Origin: Rubrobacter tropicus
GTDB taxonomy: Bacteria > Actinomycetota > Rubrobacteria > Rubrobacterales > Rubrobacteraceae
DNA: 64,000 nucleotides
Direction of reading: 5' to 3'
NCBI RefSeq assembly: GCF_011492945.1
Contig: NZ_CP045119.1
Span: 3,658,001 to 3,722,000 of the forward strand
This document shows, piece after piece, positions 26,482-35,957 of this stretch. The stretch's first letter is position 1. Each line of letters begins with the position of its first letter. The position numbers and the translations under genes were made by a program. The notes beneath the pieces are model-generated. The model ran no database searches. It was given only the letters and a program-made list of their open reading frames with translations, and was not told where the DNA came from.

Positions 26482-29400
26482 CTACCCGTCCAGGAAGCGC
26501 GGCACCTCTTCGGGGCGCAACGGCCTGGCGAAGTGGTAGCCCTGGGCCATATCGCAGCCCATCTCCCGCAGGCTCGTTGCCTGCTCTCCTTTCTCTACGC
26601 CTTCTGCCACCACCTCCATCCCCAGGGTGTGGGCCAGCTCGATGACCATGCGCACGATCGCCGTGTCTTCCATGTCTTCGCCTAGACCTGCGACGAAAGA
26701 GCGGTCGATCTTCAAGATGTCGGCCGGCAGGCGCTTTAGGTACGAGAGCGAGGAATACCCCACCCCGAAATCGTCTATGGAGATGCGTACCCCCGCCTTC
26801 TTCAACCCGTCCAACGCGGCCGTGTTGCCCTCCAGCGCCTTGACGTAGACCGTCTCCGTCACGTCCAGGGTCAAGCAGCTCGCCTCCAGGCCGGTCTTCT
26901 CCAAGATTTGCTCCACGGTGCCGGCCAGTTCGGTGCGCTGGAGCTGCTTGGCCGAGAGGTTCACAGACAATACGAGCGGGGGCGTGTGAGGGTGACTGTC
27001 CTGCCACTCTTTAGCCTGGCCGCAGGCCTCCTCCAGCACCTTGGTCCCGACGGGAGTTATGAGGCCGCTCTCCTCGGCGATCGGCACGAAATCGGAGGGA
27101 TCGAGCAGACCCCGTCGCGGGTGGTACCACCTGACCAACGCCTCCACGCCCCGGGTCTCGCCGGTTTGGAGGCACACCATCGGCTGGTAGCGGACGGCCA
27201 ACTCCCCCGATTCCACGGCTTTTCTGAGGTCATTCTCAAGCTCTAGGCGTCGGACGGCTCGCTCGTACATCCGCGGGTCGAACATACAATAATCCGAGCC
27301 TTCCTCCTTGGCCCGGTACATAGCCGTGTCGGCATCCCTGAGCAGCTCTTCCGGGCCCCTGCTATAGGACCCTCCCAGGGCGATACCTATGCTCGCGGAG
27401 GCGAACAGCTCCCTGCCCTCGAGGGAGAAAGGCCTCCGGAGCTCAGCCGTGATACGCTCCGCCACCTGGACTGCATCGACCGGGTCCCCGACGTCCTCGA
27501 CGAGCACGGTAAACTCGTCGCCGCCGAATCGAGCTAGCGTGTCCTCCGGACGCAAACAGCGTCGCAGGCGTTCGGCCAGTACCACGAGTAGGAGATCTCC
27601 CACCTCGTGGCCCAGAGAATCGTTGACCACCTTGAAGTTGTCCAGATCTACGAACAGCACCGCGACCTTGCGCCCCCGTTGGCGCCGGGTGCGCCTCAAG
27701 GCCTGACCCAGCCGGTCGACGAAAAGCGCGCGGTTGGGCAGATCTGTCAAAGGGTCATGGTAGGCCCGATGCTTGAGCTGCGCCTCCAGGGCCTTGCGCT
27801 GGGTGAGATCGTGCACGGTGCCGACTACCCGCAAGGGTTCACCCGCCTCATCCCTGACGACCTCCGCCCGACGGTGCAGCCAACGCACCTCCCCGTTCGG
27901 CCTGACGATGCGATGCTCCACGTCGTACGGTTTGTGACCGACCAGGGCCCCGTTTATGACCTCCGAGAGACGTTCCCTGTCTTCTGGATGCACGATCTTC
28001 ATGAACCTCTCGAAGCTCGGCACGAACTCCTGGGGCGCGAGACCGTAGATGCGGTAGACCTCGTCCGACCAGGAGATCTTCCCCGTCCGCACGTCCCACT
28101 CCCACCCGCCAAGGTGCGCCAGCCGCTGTGCCTCCGCCAACCTGATCTCGCTCTTGCGCACGGCCTCCTCGGCCTCCTTGCGCTCTGTCATGTCGAAGAG
28201 TACGCCCTGCCAGTGAAGGGGTTCCCCGGCTTCGTCCCTTATCAGCACCGCCTGCTCGCGTACCCAAACCACCGAGCCATCCCTGGCCAGCAACCGGTAT
28301 TCCTCATCGAACCGCCCGCCATTCCTCTCGAAGCGCTCATCGGCCGCCAGAATTCGCTCCCGGTCCTCGGTGTGTAGCCGCTGCGGCCACAGCCTACCGG
28401 TCAACCACTCTTCCGGCGTATAGCCGAGCATCTCTTCTATCTGCGGGCTCGTGTACAGAGGCGTATCGGAGCCGTCGGCCCGGTCTATGTAGCTCACAGC
28501 CGGGATCTGTTCCACGAGGGTGCGGTAGCGCCCCTCTGCCTCCTTGCGCTCGGTCACGTCCCTGCCGTTGAGCACCACCGCCCCCACGTTCGGGTCGTCC
28601 AGCAGGTTGGTACCCACGGTATCCAGGTGCCGCCAGGAGCCGTCGCGATGCCGCACCCTTACCTCCATCGATACCGGGATGTTCGGCCTGCGTAGGATCT
28701 CGGCGAACGTTTCCCTCGCCCGGGCGACATCGTCTGGATGGATCAGTTCGAACGACTCGGCTCCTATCCTTTCCTCGGGGTCGTAGCCCAACACACGTTC
28801 GAGGGCCGGGCTGGCATACTTGACAGTCCCGTTCGTGTCGTAGAGGGTGATGATGTCCGAGGCGTTTCGGATCAGGGACCGGAAGTGCTCTTCGCTCTTC
28901 CTCAACGCCTCTTCGGTCTTCCTGCGCGCGGTGACGTCGGCAAAGGTCACCACGGCCCCGGTTACCTCGCCGTCCTCCCATATAGGGGTGCTCGTGTACT
29001 CGACGGGAAAGGCGGTGCCATCCTTGCTCCAGAAGACCTCGTCTTCCACGCGGTGGACCTCACCATCCGAGAGCGTCGCGCGGATAGGACACTCCCCTTC
29101 CGGGTAGCGTGTTCCATCGGCTCTGGAGTGGTGGATGGCTTCGTGGAGAGATTGGCCGATCAGCTCTTCGGAACCCAACCCGGTCAACCTCGCGGCCGCC
29201 GGATTGACGAAGGTCGCGCGACCGTTGCGGTCGAGGCCGCATATGCCTTCCCCGGCCGAGCCGAGGATAAGCTCGTTGCGGCGGGCGAGTCGCTCGATGG
29301 TTCGTTCGGCCATCTTGCGCTCGGTAATGTCCACCATCACGCCGAACAGCTGCGTGGGGACGCCGTCCTGGACGCCCACGCACACGATGTCCCGCAGCCA

Positions 29401-30168
29401 CACCACGCCGCCGTCTGCGGAGATCATGCGGTACTCGAAGTGGTGATCCTCTTTCTCGTCCACGGCCCGGCGGCAAAAGTCGACCGCCCACTCGCGGTCC
29501 TCGGGGTGGATATGATCCTGCCAGAACGAAGGCTCTCGCGTCCAGCGCTGCGCCGGATAGCCGAGGATGGTCTCGGCCTGGTCGCTCACGAAGGTGAAGC
29601 GCAGGTCCTGGGCCTCCCCTTTCCAGATGATCGCCTCGACCGAGCCGACGAGTTCCTCGTACTCCCGGCGTAAATCGTAGATTTCCTTCTCAGCTTCCTT
29701 GCGCCGGGTGATGTCGCGGGAGCTGACCACGACGCCACCCACCGCCGGATCGTCGAGCAGGTAGGTACCCGTGCTCTGCATCCACCGCCAGGAGCCGTCG
29801 CTGTGCCTGAAGCGGTACTCGGCCTCGTTTCTGGCGATACCTCCCTCCGACAGAGCCTTCCCTGTCTCTTCAAGGACGTGAGGAAGGTCGTCAGGATGCA
29901 CGTAATCCAGCACGTTCATGCCGACCGTCTCCTCGGGATCGTAGCCCAAGATCCGGCTCCAAGCAGGATTAGCGTAGCGAAGCGTGCCATCCGGATCGAC
30001 GATGCTCACTATCTCGGAAGAGTTCTCCAGGACCGATCGCAACCAGCGATTGTCCTCTCCCGGCGCACCGGTCACATGCTCAGGTTCATGCACTCCACCG
30101 TTCGCACCATTGGTCAGCTCTTCTCGGTCCTGCTTGGGGAACCCCACTGCTCCCTTTCCGACGCCCAT
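26482..30168 (-). CDS. Soluble (PAS)6-GGDEF-EAL protein
   Basis: Protein of 1228 residues with no membrane segments. Six PAS/PAC units (about 35-795) are recognised by repeated phrases such as LGYDPEETVGMNVLDYVHPD and by TERKEAE linkers. GGDEF (about 800-965) reads LARFGGDEFTVLVED with an RPED I-site. EAL (about 975-1225) has GVEALVRW, VNLSAKQL, IDDFGVGYSSL, LKIDRSFV and AEGVEK. The ExTE metal motif reads LDVTET, so one glutamate is replaced by aspartate, which may weaken phosphodiesterase activity. Domain layout parallels the protein at 21441, and the two probably arose by duplication and domain reshuffling. Confidence 0.92.
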   Translation of the reverse strand: MGVGKGAVGFPKQDREELTNGANGGVHEPEHVTGAPGEDNRWLRSVLENSSEIVSIVDPDGTLRYANPAWSRILGYDPEETVGMNVLDYVHPDDLPHVLEETGKALSEGGIARNEAEYRFRHSDGSWRWMQSTGTYLLDDPAVGGVVVSSRDITRRKEAEKEIYDLRREYEELVGSVEAIIWKGEAQDLRFTFVSDQAETILGYPAQRWTREPSFWQDHIHPEDREWAVDFCRRAVDEKEDHHFEYRMISADGGVVWLRDIVCVGVQDGVPTQLFGVMVDITERKMAERTIERLARRNELILGSAGEGICGLDRNGRATFVNPAAARLTGLGSEELIGQSLHEAIHHSRADGTRYPEGECPIRATLSDGEVHRVEDEVFWSKDGTAFPVEYTSTPIWEDGEVTGAVVTFADVTARRKTEEALRKSEEHFRSLIRNASDIITLYDTNGTVKYASPALERVLGYDPEERIGAESFELIHPDDVARARETFAEILRRPNIPVSMEVRVRHRDGSWRHLDTVGTNLLDDPNVGAVVLNGRDVTERKEAEGRYRTLVEQIPAVSYIDRADGSDTPLYTSPQIEEMLGYTPEEWLTGRLWPQRLHTEDRERILAADERFERNGGRFDEEYRLLARDGSVVWVREQAVLIRDEAGEPLHWQGVLFDMTERKEAEEAVRKSEIRLAEAQRLAHLGGWEWDVRTGKISWSDEVYRIYGLAPQEFVPSFERFMKIVHPEDRERLSEVINGALVGHKPYDVEHRIVRPNGEVRWLHRRAEVVRDEAGEPLRVVGTVHDLTQRKALEAQLKHRAYHDPLTDLPNRALFVDRLGQALRRTRRQRGRKVAVLFVDLDNFKVVNDSLGHEVGDLLLVVLAERLRRCLRPEDTLARFGGDEFTVLVEDVGDPVDAVQVAERITAELRRPFSLEGRELFASASIGIALGGSYSRGPEELLRDADTAMYRAKEEGSDYCMFDPRMYERAVRRLELENDLRKAVESGELAVRYQPMVCLQTGETRGVEALVRWYHPRRGLLDPSDFVPIAEESGLITPVGTKVLEEACGQAKEWQDSHPHTPPLVLSVNLSAKQLQRTELAGTVEQILEKTGLEASCLTLDVTETVYVKALEGNTAALDGLKKAGVRISIDDFGVGYSSLSYLKRLPADILKIDRSFVAGLGEDMEDTAIVRMVIELAHTLGMEVVAEGVEKGEQATSLREMGCDMAQGYHFARPLRPEEVPRFLDG

Positions 30169-30374
30169 TCTTCGAGCGGCAAGTATACATCGTGGCGGCT
30201 CGTACCTCGCGCCCCGGAGCCAGGAACCGAAGGCGGTTTCGGCAAACCCCGCGACCTAACGGGACTATGCGATCAGGCCCGCCCCAAGACGCGACACCAA
30301 AGACTTCTCCTCCGCAGGATCTCACCCGGCAAGAATTTCATGCTCTCCCGTCGAACGGTCCGTGGGCGCTTCGC

Positions 30375-32444
30375 TCACATGGCCAGGTCGTCCGCGCGAG
30401 GGGCATCGGGGCCGAGGATCGCCTGGTACAGCGCCTTTGCGACCGTCGGGTCGAACTGGGCGCCGGCCTGGCGCATGATCTCCTCCAGGGCCACCCCGAC
30501 AGGCTTACGGCTGCCGTACGGGCGCTCGCGCGTCATCGAATCGAAGGCATCGGCCACGGCGGCCACCCGCGCGATGAGCGGGATGTCTTCGGCGCGCAGG
30601 CCGTCGGGGTAGCCCAGGCCGTCGAAGCGCTCGTGGTGATGACGGATCGCGGGCAGCGCGACAGCAAGCTCGGGGATAGGGGCCACTATCTCGGCGCCGA
30701 CGGTGGGGTGCCGCTTTATGACAGCGTACTCCTCGTCGGTCAGCCTGCCCGGCTTGTGCAGGATTTGGTCGGGTATGCCGATCTTGCCGACGTCGTGGAG
30801 CAGGGCCCCGATCTCCAAGGCGTCGAGTTCGTCTTGGGGCAACGATAAAGCGCGGCCAATGCTGCCTGCGACGCGCGAAACGCCGGCCGAATGACCCGCC
30901 AGGTACGGATCGCGCGCCACCATGGCCCTCACCAAACCCCGGACGGACGGTTGGTCCGGTTCTGCCGGCCCACTTTCGGAGGTTTCCCGGGCGCCCACAA
31001 CCGCACCGGCGATCCCCCCCGCCTCGCCCCGCGCCTCTTCGAGCGCGAGCAGCGCCGTCGCCACGAGCGTGTCGGGGTTCTCGGCCTGCGTCCCGGGTCG
31101 CGCGAACCCCACCGCCGTCTCCACGCCGGTTCCTATGAGGCCTTTCGATTCTTCGTCGAGAACCCGCATCAGCGAGCGAGCCTTTCCCGCCGCCTGGGCT
31201 TCTTCGCTGACCTGCGCCAGTACGATGATCGTATCCTCCGCGTACCGGAAGGCCCGCAGCCCTCGGCACCCGAGCCTCTTTCCGAGGCGTCCGAGCAGGT
31301 CCTCCGCCGAAGACGAAGCCGCATCCCCCAGCCCGACAGCCAGAACCGCCGGAGCGACGCCGGCAGAAAGCTCGCGACGCAGGACGCGGGCCAACGATGA
31401 CGCGTTCGGCAAACCCGACGACGGGTCGGTTCCGCCGGCGGCGTCCGGGCGCCGCTCCAGCGCGGGCCGCACCTCGGCGGCGAGCCGCAGCAGTTCGCGC
31501 TCCTCTTCCGCCCCCACGCGACCGCCCCCGACGACTATGGCGCCCCACTTCTCCTCGTCGGGTGAGCCCACGGGTACCGCGACGAAGCCTTCCATACCGT
31601 GAACGCCCCCGTCAAGCCGAACGGCGCCACCCTCACGACAGCTCCAGAGCACGAGGCGTTGCACGGAAGGATGCCACCAGCTCGGGCAAGCGTCCGCCTC
31701 CCCCCGCATGACGGTGCGATGCGTGTTGCCCCTGAGCGACGCCACGTGCCCGTAGGGGGCCCCCGCGACGGCGCAAGCGGCCTCCGCGGTGTAGCCGAGG
31801 GCCGACTCGATGTTCAGTGCCTCCAGGACCGGGGTCATGGCGCCGGCTTGCGCGGCGACCCTCCCGGCGCGGTCCCTCTCCTGCGCAACGGCGGCCGACA
31901 GTCCGGCCGCGCGCGTCCGGAGCGCGTGCACTTCAGAGCCCACGAGGAGTGCCGAGGCGCAGAAGAGCACCAGGATCGCCATCCTCAAGGCGAACTGCGA
32001 CAATCCTGAGCTTTCCCACCCCCCTGCGGCGAGCGTGGCGAGCAGGTACCCACCGATAAGGACCAACGCCGCGCCGGCGCTCTGGGCCCTCGCCCGGACG
32101 CGACCCTCCGGGTCACCCGAGACGTTTACCAGCGAGAGCACGGCCGGAAAATACAGCGGGAAGAAGACGGAGGCGGCGCCACCAGTATCCGCCAAGACCA
32201 TGCTTACGATGAGCGTGTCCGCCGTGACAGGCACGATCCTCCGTCGGAAAAGGAGCCCCGGCCGGACGGTCGCGAGCAGGCCCAGGCCGGCCGCGACCAG
32301 CGCCGCCACATAAGCCCACACGGCGTCCCCAAAATTCCAGGATACGCCCAAACACAATAGAACCACGGCCGCGAGCGCCAGGCGGATCGGGCCCTCGTAC
32401 GACTCGCGTATGGGCCGTGCACTCGGGCTCTCGACTTTTTTCAT
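30375..32444 (-). CDS. Membrane GAF-HD-GYP phosphodiesterase
   Basis: Protein of 689 residues with about five to six membrane helices in the first 175 residues. A GAF-like region (about 200-335) is followed by a degenerate GGDEF-like segment (about 345-480; signature replaced by RYAEDTIIVLA) and a complete HD-GYP domain (about 510-675) with GALLHDVGKIGIPDQIL, IKRHPTVGAEIV and HHERFDGLGYPDGL. Family knowledge predicts hydrolysis of cyclic-di-GMP. Its ATG overlaps the stop codon of the upstream degenerate HD-GYP gene (ATGA), so the two membrane proteins are co-translated and may act as a pair. Confidence 0.9.
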   Translation of the reverse strand: MKKVESPSARPIRESYEGPIRLALAAVVLLCLGVSWNFGDAVWAYVAALVAAGLGLLATVRPGLLFRRRIVPVTADTLIVSMVLADTGGAASVFFPLYFPAVLSLVNVSGDPEGRVRARAQSAGAALVLIGGYLLATLAAGGWESSGLSQFALRMAILVLFCASALLVGSEVHALRTRAAGLSAAVAQERDRAGRVAAQAGAMTPVLEALNIESALGYTAEAACAVAGAPYGHVASLRGNTHRTVMRGEADACPSWWHPSVQRLVLWSCREGGAVRLDGGVHGMEGFVAVPVGSPDEEKWGAIVVGGGRVGAEEERELLRLAAEVRPALERRPDAAGGTDPSSGLPNASSLARVLRRELSAGVAPAVLAVGLGDAASSSAEDLLGRLGKRLGCRGLRAFRYAEDTIIVLAQVSEEAQAAGKARSLMRVLDEESKGLIGTGVETAVGFARPGTQAENPDTLVATALLALEEARGEAGGIAGAVVGARETSESGPAEPDQPSVRGLVRAMVARDPYLAGHSAGVSRVAGSIGRALSLPQDELDALEIGALLHDVGKIGIPDQILHKPGRLTDEEYAVIKRHPTVGAEIVAPIPELAVALPAIRHHHERFDGLGYPDGLRAEDIPLIARVAAVADAFDSMTRERPYGSRKPVGVALEEIMRQAGAQFDPTVAKALYQAILGPDAPRADDLAM

Positions 32445-33853
32445 CGGGGGACTGCCCCGTGATCGTTACCCTCCCGGAACCCCAATCGCCCCCCGTTCTC
32501 CAAGCTAAAGAAGGCGAACCGATGGTCGTCGGCCATCCTGTACCCCTCGGATTCGGTGTCCAGGATCCTCAGGAACGCCCGCACCACCACCCCGTCGAAC
32601 TGCGTGTCCACGCCGCCGCCGAGTTCTCGGCGCGCGTCTGCGGGGTTCATGCCCGGGCGGCTGGGTCCGTCGAGTACCATGGCGGCGTAGGCCTGGGCCA
32701 CGGCGAGTATCTTTGCCTCCACGGGTATCCACGCGCCCCTGAGTTTGTCGGGGTAGCCACGGCCGTCCGGTCTCTCATGGTGCCACCTCACCCACGAGGC
32801 CACCTCCCCGAACTCGGGCACCGCGGCGAGCGCCTGCTCGCCGCGGACCGGGTGCTCGGTTAGCCGGGCCTGGGCGACGGAGTTCGGCCTGCCCGTGGCG
32901 AAGAGGATCTCCTCCGGCAGGCCGAAGAGGCCGATGTTATGCAGGAGGCCCGCGATCCGCAACCGTCCCGCGCGGGAATCCTCAAGCCTCATCTCCCGGG
33001 CCAGGTCTGCGGCGTAGACGGCGGTGGCCGCGGCGTGGCGGTGGGTGTAGCCGTCCCGGCGGCCCAGATCGCGGATTATCATGGTGGCGAACGTCGTATT
33101 CGAGCTCGCGAGGGCGTCCTCCATGGAGGACAGGCGATCCGTCAGCTCGCGGATCTTCTCTACCTGCTCCCGGGAGCGGTAGACGAGAACCTGGCTGCAC
33201 ATGGCGCCGGCCACCGTCACCACCGCGGCCACGGGCCCGTAGAGAACGAGCGCCAGCACGCCGAACGCCGCCGTAAGGACGTTGACCAGATCGGGCAGCA
33301 GGTAGGGTTGGACGACCTCCTGCCAGGTCTCGCCGAACGGACGCTCGTACTTTACCTTGTAGGTTGCGGCGCTGACGGCTTCGCTGGCCCCCGTGAGGAC
33401 CACCCCCGAGAGTAGAGCACCGTACAGAACGGCGGCAGGAGGGGCCGAACCATCCAACAGTACCGGTCCCGAGACGAACGAAAAAACTGCACCCGCCAGG
33501 TGAACGATTACTACACTGTGGGCCAACTCGTATGTCGTTCGCAATGGACTTCGTCCGCCGACCAGGATCGCCGACGGAACGGCCGCGAGGGCGGCCCAGG
33601 TCGGACCGACCATCACCACGGCCACCATGAGCGCGATGTCCCACGCGCCAATAGCGGACTGCTCGCTCACGCGCAGCGCGTAGAGGTCCCCGAGCAGGAC
33701 CAGGCTGCCCAGAATCAGGGTGCCCACGATGAGGCGCGCGTCCAGGGTGAGCCCGAAAAGGTACACCCATGAACCGACGAGCGCCGTCGCGAGAGCAGCT
33801 AAGACCCCGACGTAGGTTCTTAGACGATGCTCCCCCGGCTTGTTTTCGCCCAT
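32441..33853 (-). CDS. Membrane protein with degenerate (HN-GYP) domain
   Basis: Protein of about 470 residues with six or so helices (about 10-230), a coiled coil and an HD-GYP-like domain. The metal-binding pair reads AGLLHNIGLFGLPEEIL, so the aspartate is an asparagine and the following lysine is lost. WHHERPDGRGYPDKLRG is kept, and the later D..DAM is AQAYAAM. The same two sites are altered in the protein at 13514, which also shares the N-terminal layout. Catalysis is therefore doubtful. The ATG at 33853 is used; a longer frame to 33910 would translate through repeated leader segments and has no better ribosome site. It is translationally coupled to the intact HD-GYP gene downstream. Confidence 0.85.
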   Translation of the reverse strand: MGENKPGEHRLRTYVGVLAALATALVGSWVYLFGLTLDARLIVGTLILGSLVLLGDLYALRVSEQSAIGAWDIALMVAVVMVGPTWAALAAVPSAILVGGRSPLRTTYELAHSVVIVHLAGAVFSFVSGPVLLDGSAPPAAVLYGALLSGVVLTGASEAVSAATYKVKYERPFGETWQEVVQPYLLPDLVNVLTAAFGVLALVLYGPVAAVVTVAGAMCSQVLVYRSREQVEKIRELTDRLSSMEDALASSNTTFATMIIRDLGRRDGYTHRHAAATAVYAADLAREMRLEDSRAGRLRIAGLLHNIGLFGLPEEILFATGRPNSVAQARLTEHPVRGEQALAAVPEFGEVASWVRWHHERPDGRGYPDKLRGAWIPVEAKILAVAQAYAAMVLDGPSRPGMNPADARRELGGGVDTQFDGVVVRAFLRILDTESEGYRMADDHRFAFFSLENGGRLGFREGNDHGAVPR

Positions 33854-33858
33854 CGCGA

Positions 33859-33929
33859 CGCCCGAGTCCAAAACGCCACTATTTTTGCACAGAACTCGGG
33901 CATCGCACAACGCGCAAATCTGCCCGAGT
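33859..33929 (-). promoter_or_regulatory. Leader with mutually exclusive hairpin arms
   Basis: On the coding strand, ACTCGGGCA (33929-33921) pairs perfectly with TGCCCGAGT (33902-33894) across 18 bases. A second copy of the first arm, GACTCGGGC (33868-33860), lies six bases before the ATG of the HN-GYP gene. The middle arm can pair with either copy but not both, so the downstream pairing would mask the start region. Regulation is inferred from geometry. Confidence 0.4.
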
Positions 33930-34200
33930 CTTTACCAGGTCCTTTTCGCCACGGAAACACACCCCCTCTTTTCGTCTGTACACCCTGCGTTGTCTCCCAT
34001 CCGACGCGGTCTACCAGGTTCGCTTCGCCATGCTTGATCACCCCCTCTTCAGGTTCTCCTACGCACCTAATGCTACTTGCCACCATCCGATTATGCACGC
34101 ATGCGCCCGAACGCCAGCGTGCGTCGCAGCAAGGACGCGGGTCACGGTACGCCTCGCCCCGGCGACAAGTTGGCCCCCGCCGGCCGGATACGCCTGTCTT
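33930..34200. other. Upstream region of the HN-GYP/HD-GYP pair
   Basis: These 270 bases lie between the stop of the MFS transporter gene and the leader hairpins. They are comparatively AT-rich (33950-34100) and should contain the promoter of the HN-GYP/HD-GYP operon. No gene is recognised. Confidence 0.35.
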
Positions 34201-35367
34201 TCACCCCTGCGTCCCTTCGGGCCGTGCCAGCAGGGCAGGCAGCAAGAAGAGCAAGATAAGGACGCCGACGCCGGCGGTGACGAGGCCGGAGAGGGCGTAG
34301 GTAGGACGGGGCCCGAAGGTATCTACGAAGAGCCCGCCAAGAGGGTAGGCCAGCGCCTCTGCGGCGCTGTAACCCGTGAATCGTACGGAGAATACCCGGC
34401 CGAGTAGGGCCTCGGGTACGCGCCTCTGCAAGACCGTGTCCGTAACGACGTTGTCCACACCGTTGGCGACCCCGGCTACGGCGAGCGCGCCCAGCGCCGC
34501 GGCGAAGATTGGTGAAGTTGCCGTTCCGAGCAGGGCCAAGGCCCACGCGAAGATACCGATAAAGTAGATAGGCAGCAGCGGCACCCGATCTCCCAACACG
34601 CCCATGCACGCGCTGCCGACTGCCATTCCGGCGCCCCAGACGCCCAAGAGCAGGCCGTAGCCGGCGTCGCCGGTTCCGAAAGTCTGCTTGGCGAGAAACA
34701 CCTCGGCGGGCGTCGCAAGGTCGGTCGCCAGCACCGTGAGGAAAGCACCCGCGACCATCGCCAGGGGAACGCGTGCGCCAGCGAGGTAGCCGAGCCCGGC
34801 CTTGAACTCGGAGAGGAAACTCTCTTCTGACTCCGCCTCGGGGCCCGAAAGGGGCAGGCGGTAGAGAAGCGCGGCGGAGAACAAGAACGTCGCCGCGTCC
34901 AGAAGAAAGGCGGCGCCCACGCCCACGCCCGCCACGAGAAGCCCGCCGAGGGCCGGTCCGGCCGTCACGGAGACGCTGAAGGTGGCGCTTATCAGTGAGT
35001 TCGCGCGGGTCAGGTCGCCCCCCCCGACTACGCCAGGGAAGGCGGCGCGCACGGTCGGGTTGAAGAGGGCGCGCGCCGCGCCCATCAAGAAGATCAGGAC
35101 GTAAAGGACGGCAAGGTCGCGGGCGAAGACGAACCCTACGGCCAACAGCGCGCGGGCCAGGTCGCTCGCCACCAGGACCATCCTCCTGTCCAGCCTGTCC
35201 GCCAGGACCCCGAAGAAAGGACTGGCGAGCGTCGGCAGGACGCGGGCGACGAGCGCCCCCCCCACCGCCGAGGCGCTGCCGGTGATCTGGACGATCAGAA
35301 CCACGAGCGCGACCATCGATACGGCGTCGCCCACGAAAGAGGCGGCCTGACCGGCCCAGAGCCTCAT
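34201..35367 (-). CDS. MFS-family transporter
   Basis: Integral membrane protein of at least 388 residues with about 11-12 hydrophobic helices. It shows the MFS signature between helices 2 and 3 (GVLADRLDRRMVLVASDLAR) and a conserved FNPTVRAAFPGVV segment found in drug or macrolide-efflux-type MFS proteins. The ATG at 35367 falls inside the typical first motif (RNRGFMRLWAGQ-like). The natural start is probably a non-ATG codon about 11 codons earlier: a CTG at 35400 has GGGAGGGG six bases upstream. No regulator or enzyme is linked to it, so the substrate is unknown. Confidence 0.82.
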   Translation of the reverse strand: MRLWAGQAASFVGDAVSMVALVVLIVQITGSASAVGGALVARVLPTLASPFFGVLADRLDRRMVLVASDLARALLAVGFVFARDLAVLYVLIFLMGAARALFNPTVRAAFPGVVGGGDLTRANSLISATFSVSVTAGPALGGLLVAGVGVGAAFLLDAATFLFSAALLYRLPLSGPEAESEESFLSEFKAGLGYLAGARVPLAMVAGAFLTVLATDLATPAEVFLAKQTFGTGDAGYGLLLGVWGAGMAVGSACMGVLGDRVPLLPIYFIGIFAWALALLGTATSPIFAAALGALAVAGVANGVDNVVTDTVLQRRVPEALLGRVFSVRFTGYSAAEALAYPLGGLFVDTFGPRPTYALSGLVTAGVGVLILLFLLPALLARPEGTQG

Positions 35368-35678
35368 GAAACCGCGATTGCTCAGCAGAGAGTTGCTCAG
35401 CCCGATCCCCTCCCAGGACGGCTTGGTGCCGGCTACCGGCCGGACTCCGGAGTCGCGCCCCGACCTTCCGCCGGTTCGACCTCAACTATAATGGCGGGCG
35501 CCGCGCGGGGCCACGCTTTCGTCGTGCGCTGGACGATTCCTTGACGCCTCCGCCACGGTACTACCCGTCTCTTCTAGGAGATTTCCTCGATGACAACCGC
35601 ATCGGGCGTTTGCGGAGGTGGCCGACTGGGTCCGGGCACGGTAGGGCCCAGCCACAAGCCTAAACCATGCTTGTCCTT

Positions 35679-35876
35679 CTATGAATCATCGCCGGTTCTC
35701 TTGTCCGACTGAGACGGCCCCTCCACGTCCTGCTCGGCCGCCGCTTCGACGGCCTCCTTCGTCCAACTCCATGCATGGAACACGCCTACCCGGGAGCCGT
35801 CCGGCCTGAGTAGATAGAGAAAATCCGGGATGTTGAGCTCCAGACGGTACCCTACGGGCAACTGTGGTTCCGTCAT
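35679..35876 (-). CDS. Small hypothetical protein, 65 residues
   Basis: From the ATG at 35876, preceded by GGAGG at ideal spacing, this encodes MTEPQLPVGYRLELNIPDFL followed by RPDGSRVGVF and an Ala/Glu-rich helix ending QDVEG. No signal peptide or membrane segment is seen. The pattern of a short beta-rich core with an acidic tail is not one I recognise. It stands alone upstream of the tyrosine phosphatase group, on the same strand but 80 bases behind it. The strong ribosome site and sensible composition support a real gene; function is unknown. Confidence 0.6.
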   Translation of the reverse strand: MTEPQLPVGYRLELNIPDFLYLLRPDGSRVGVFHAWSWTKEAVEAAAEQDVEGPSQSDKRTGDDS

Positions 35877-35957
35877 ATGTCCCTCCTCCGCCGCGTATCG
35901 GCGACAACATCGCTTATCGTGCACGTACCCCAACCACCGCGTGTCCGATTTCTACGC

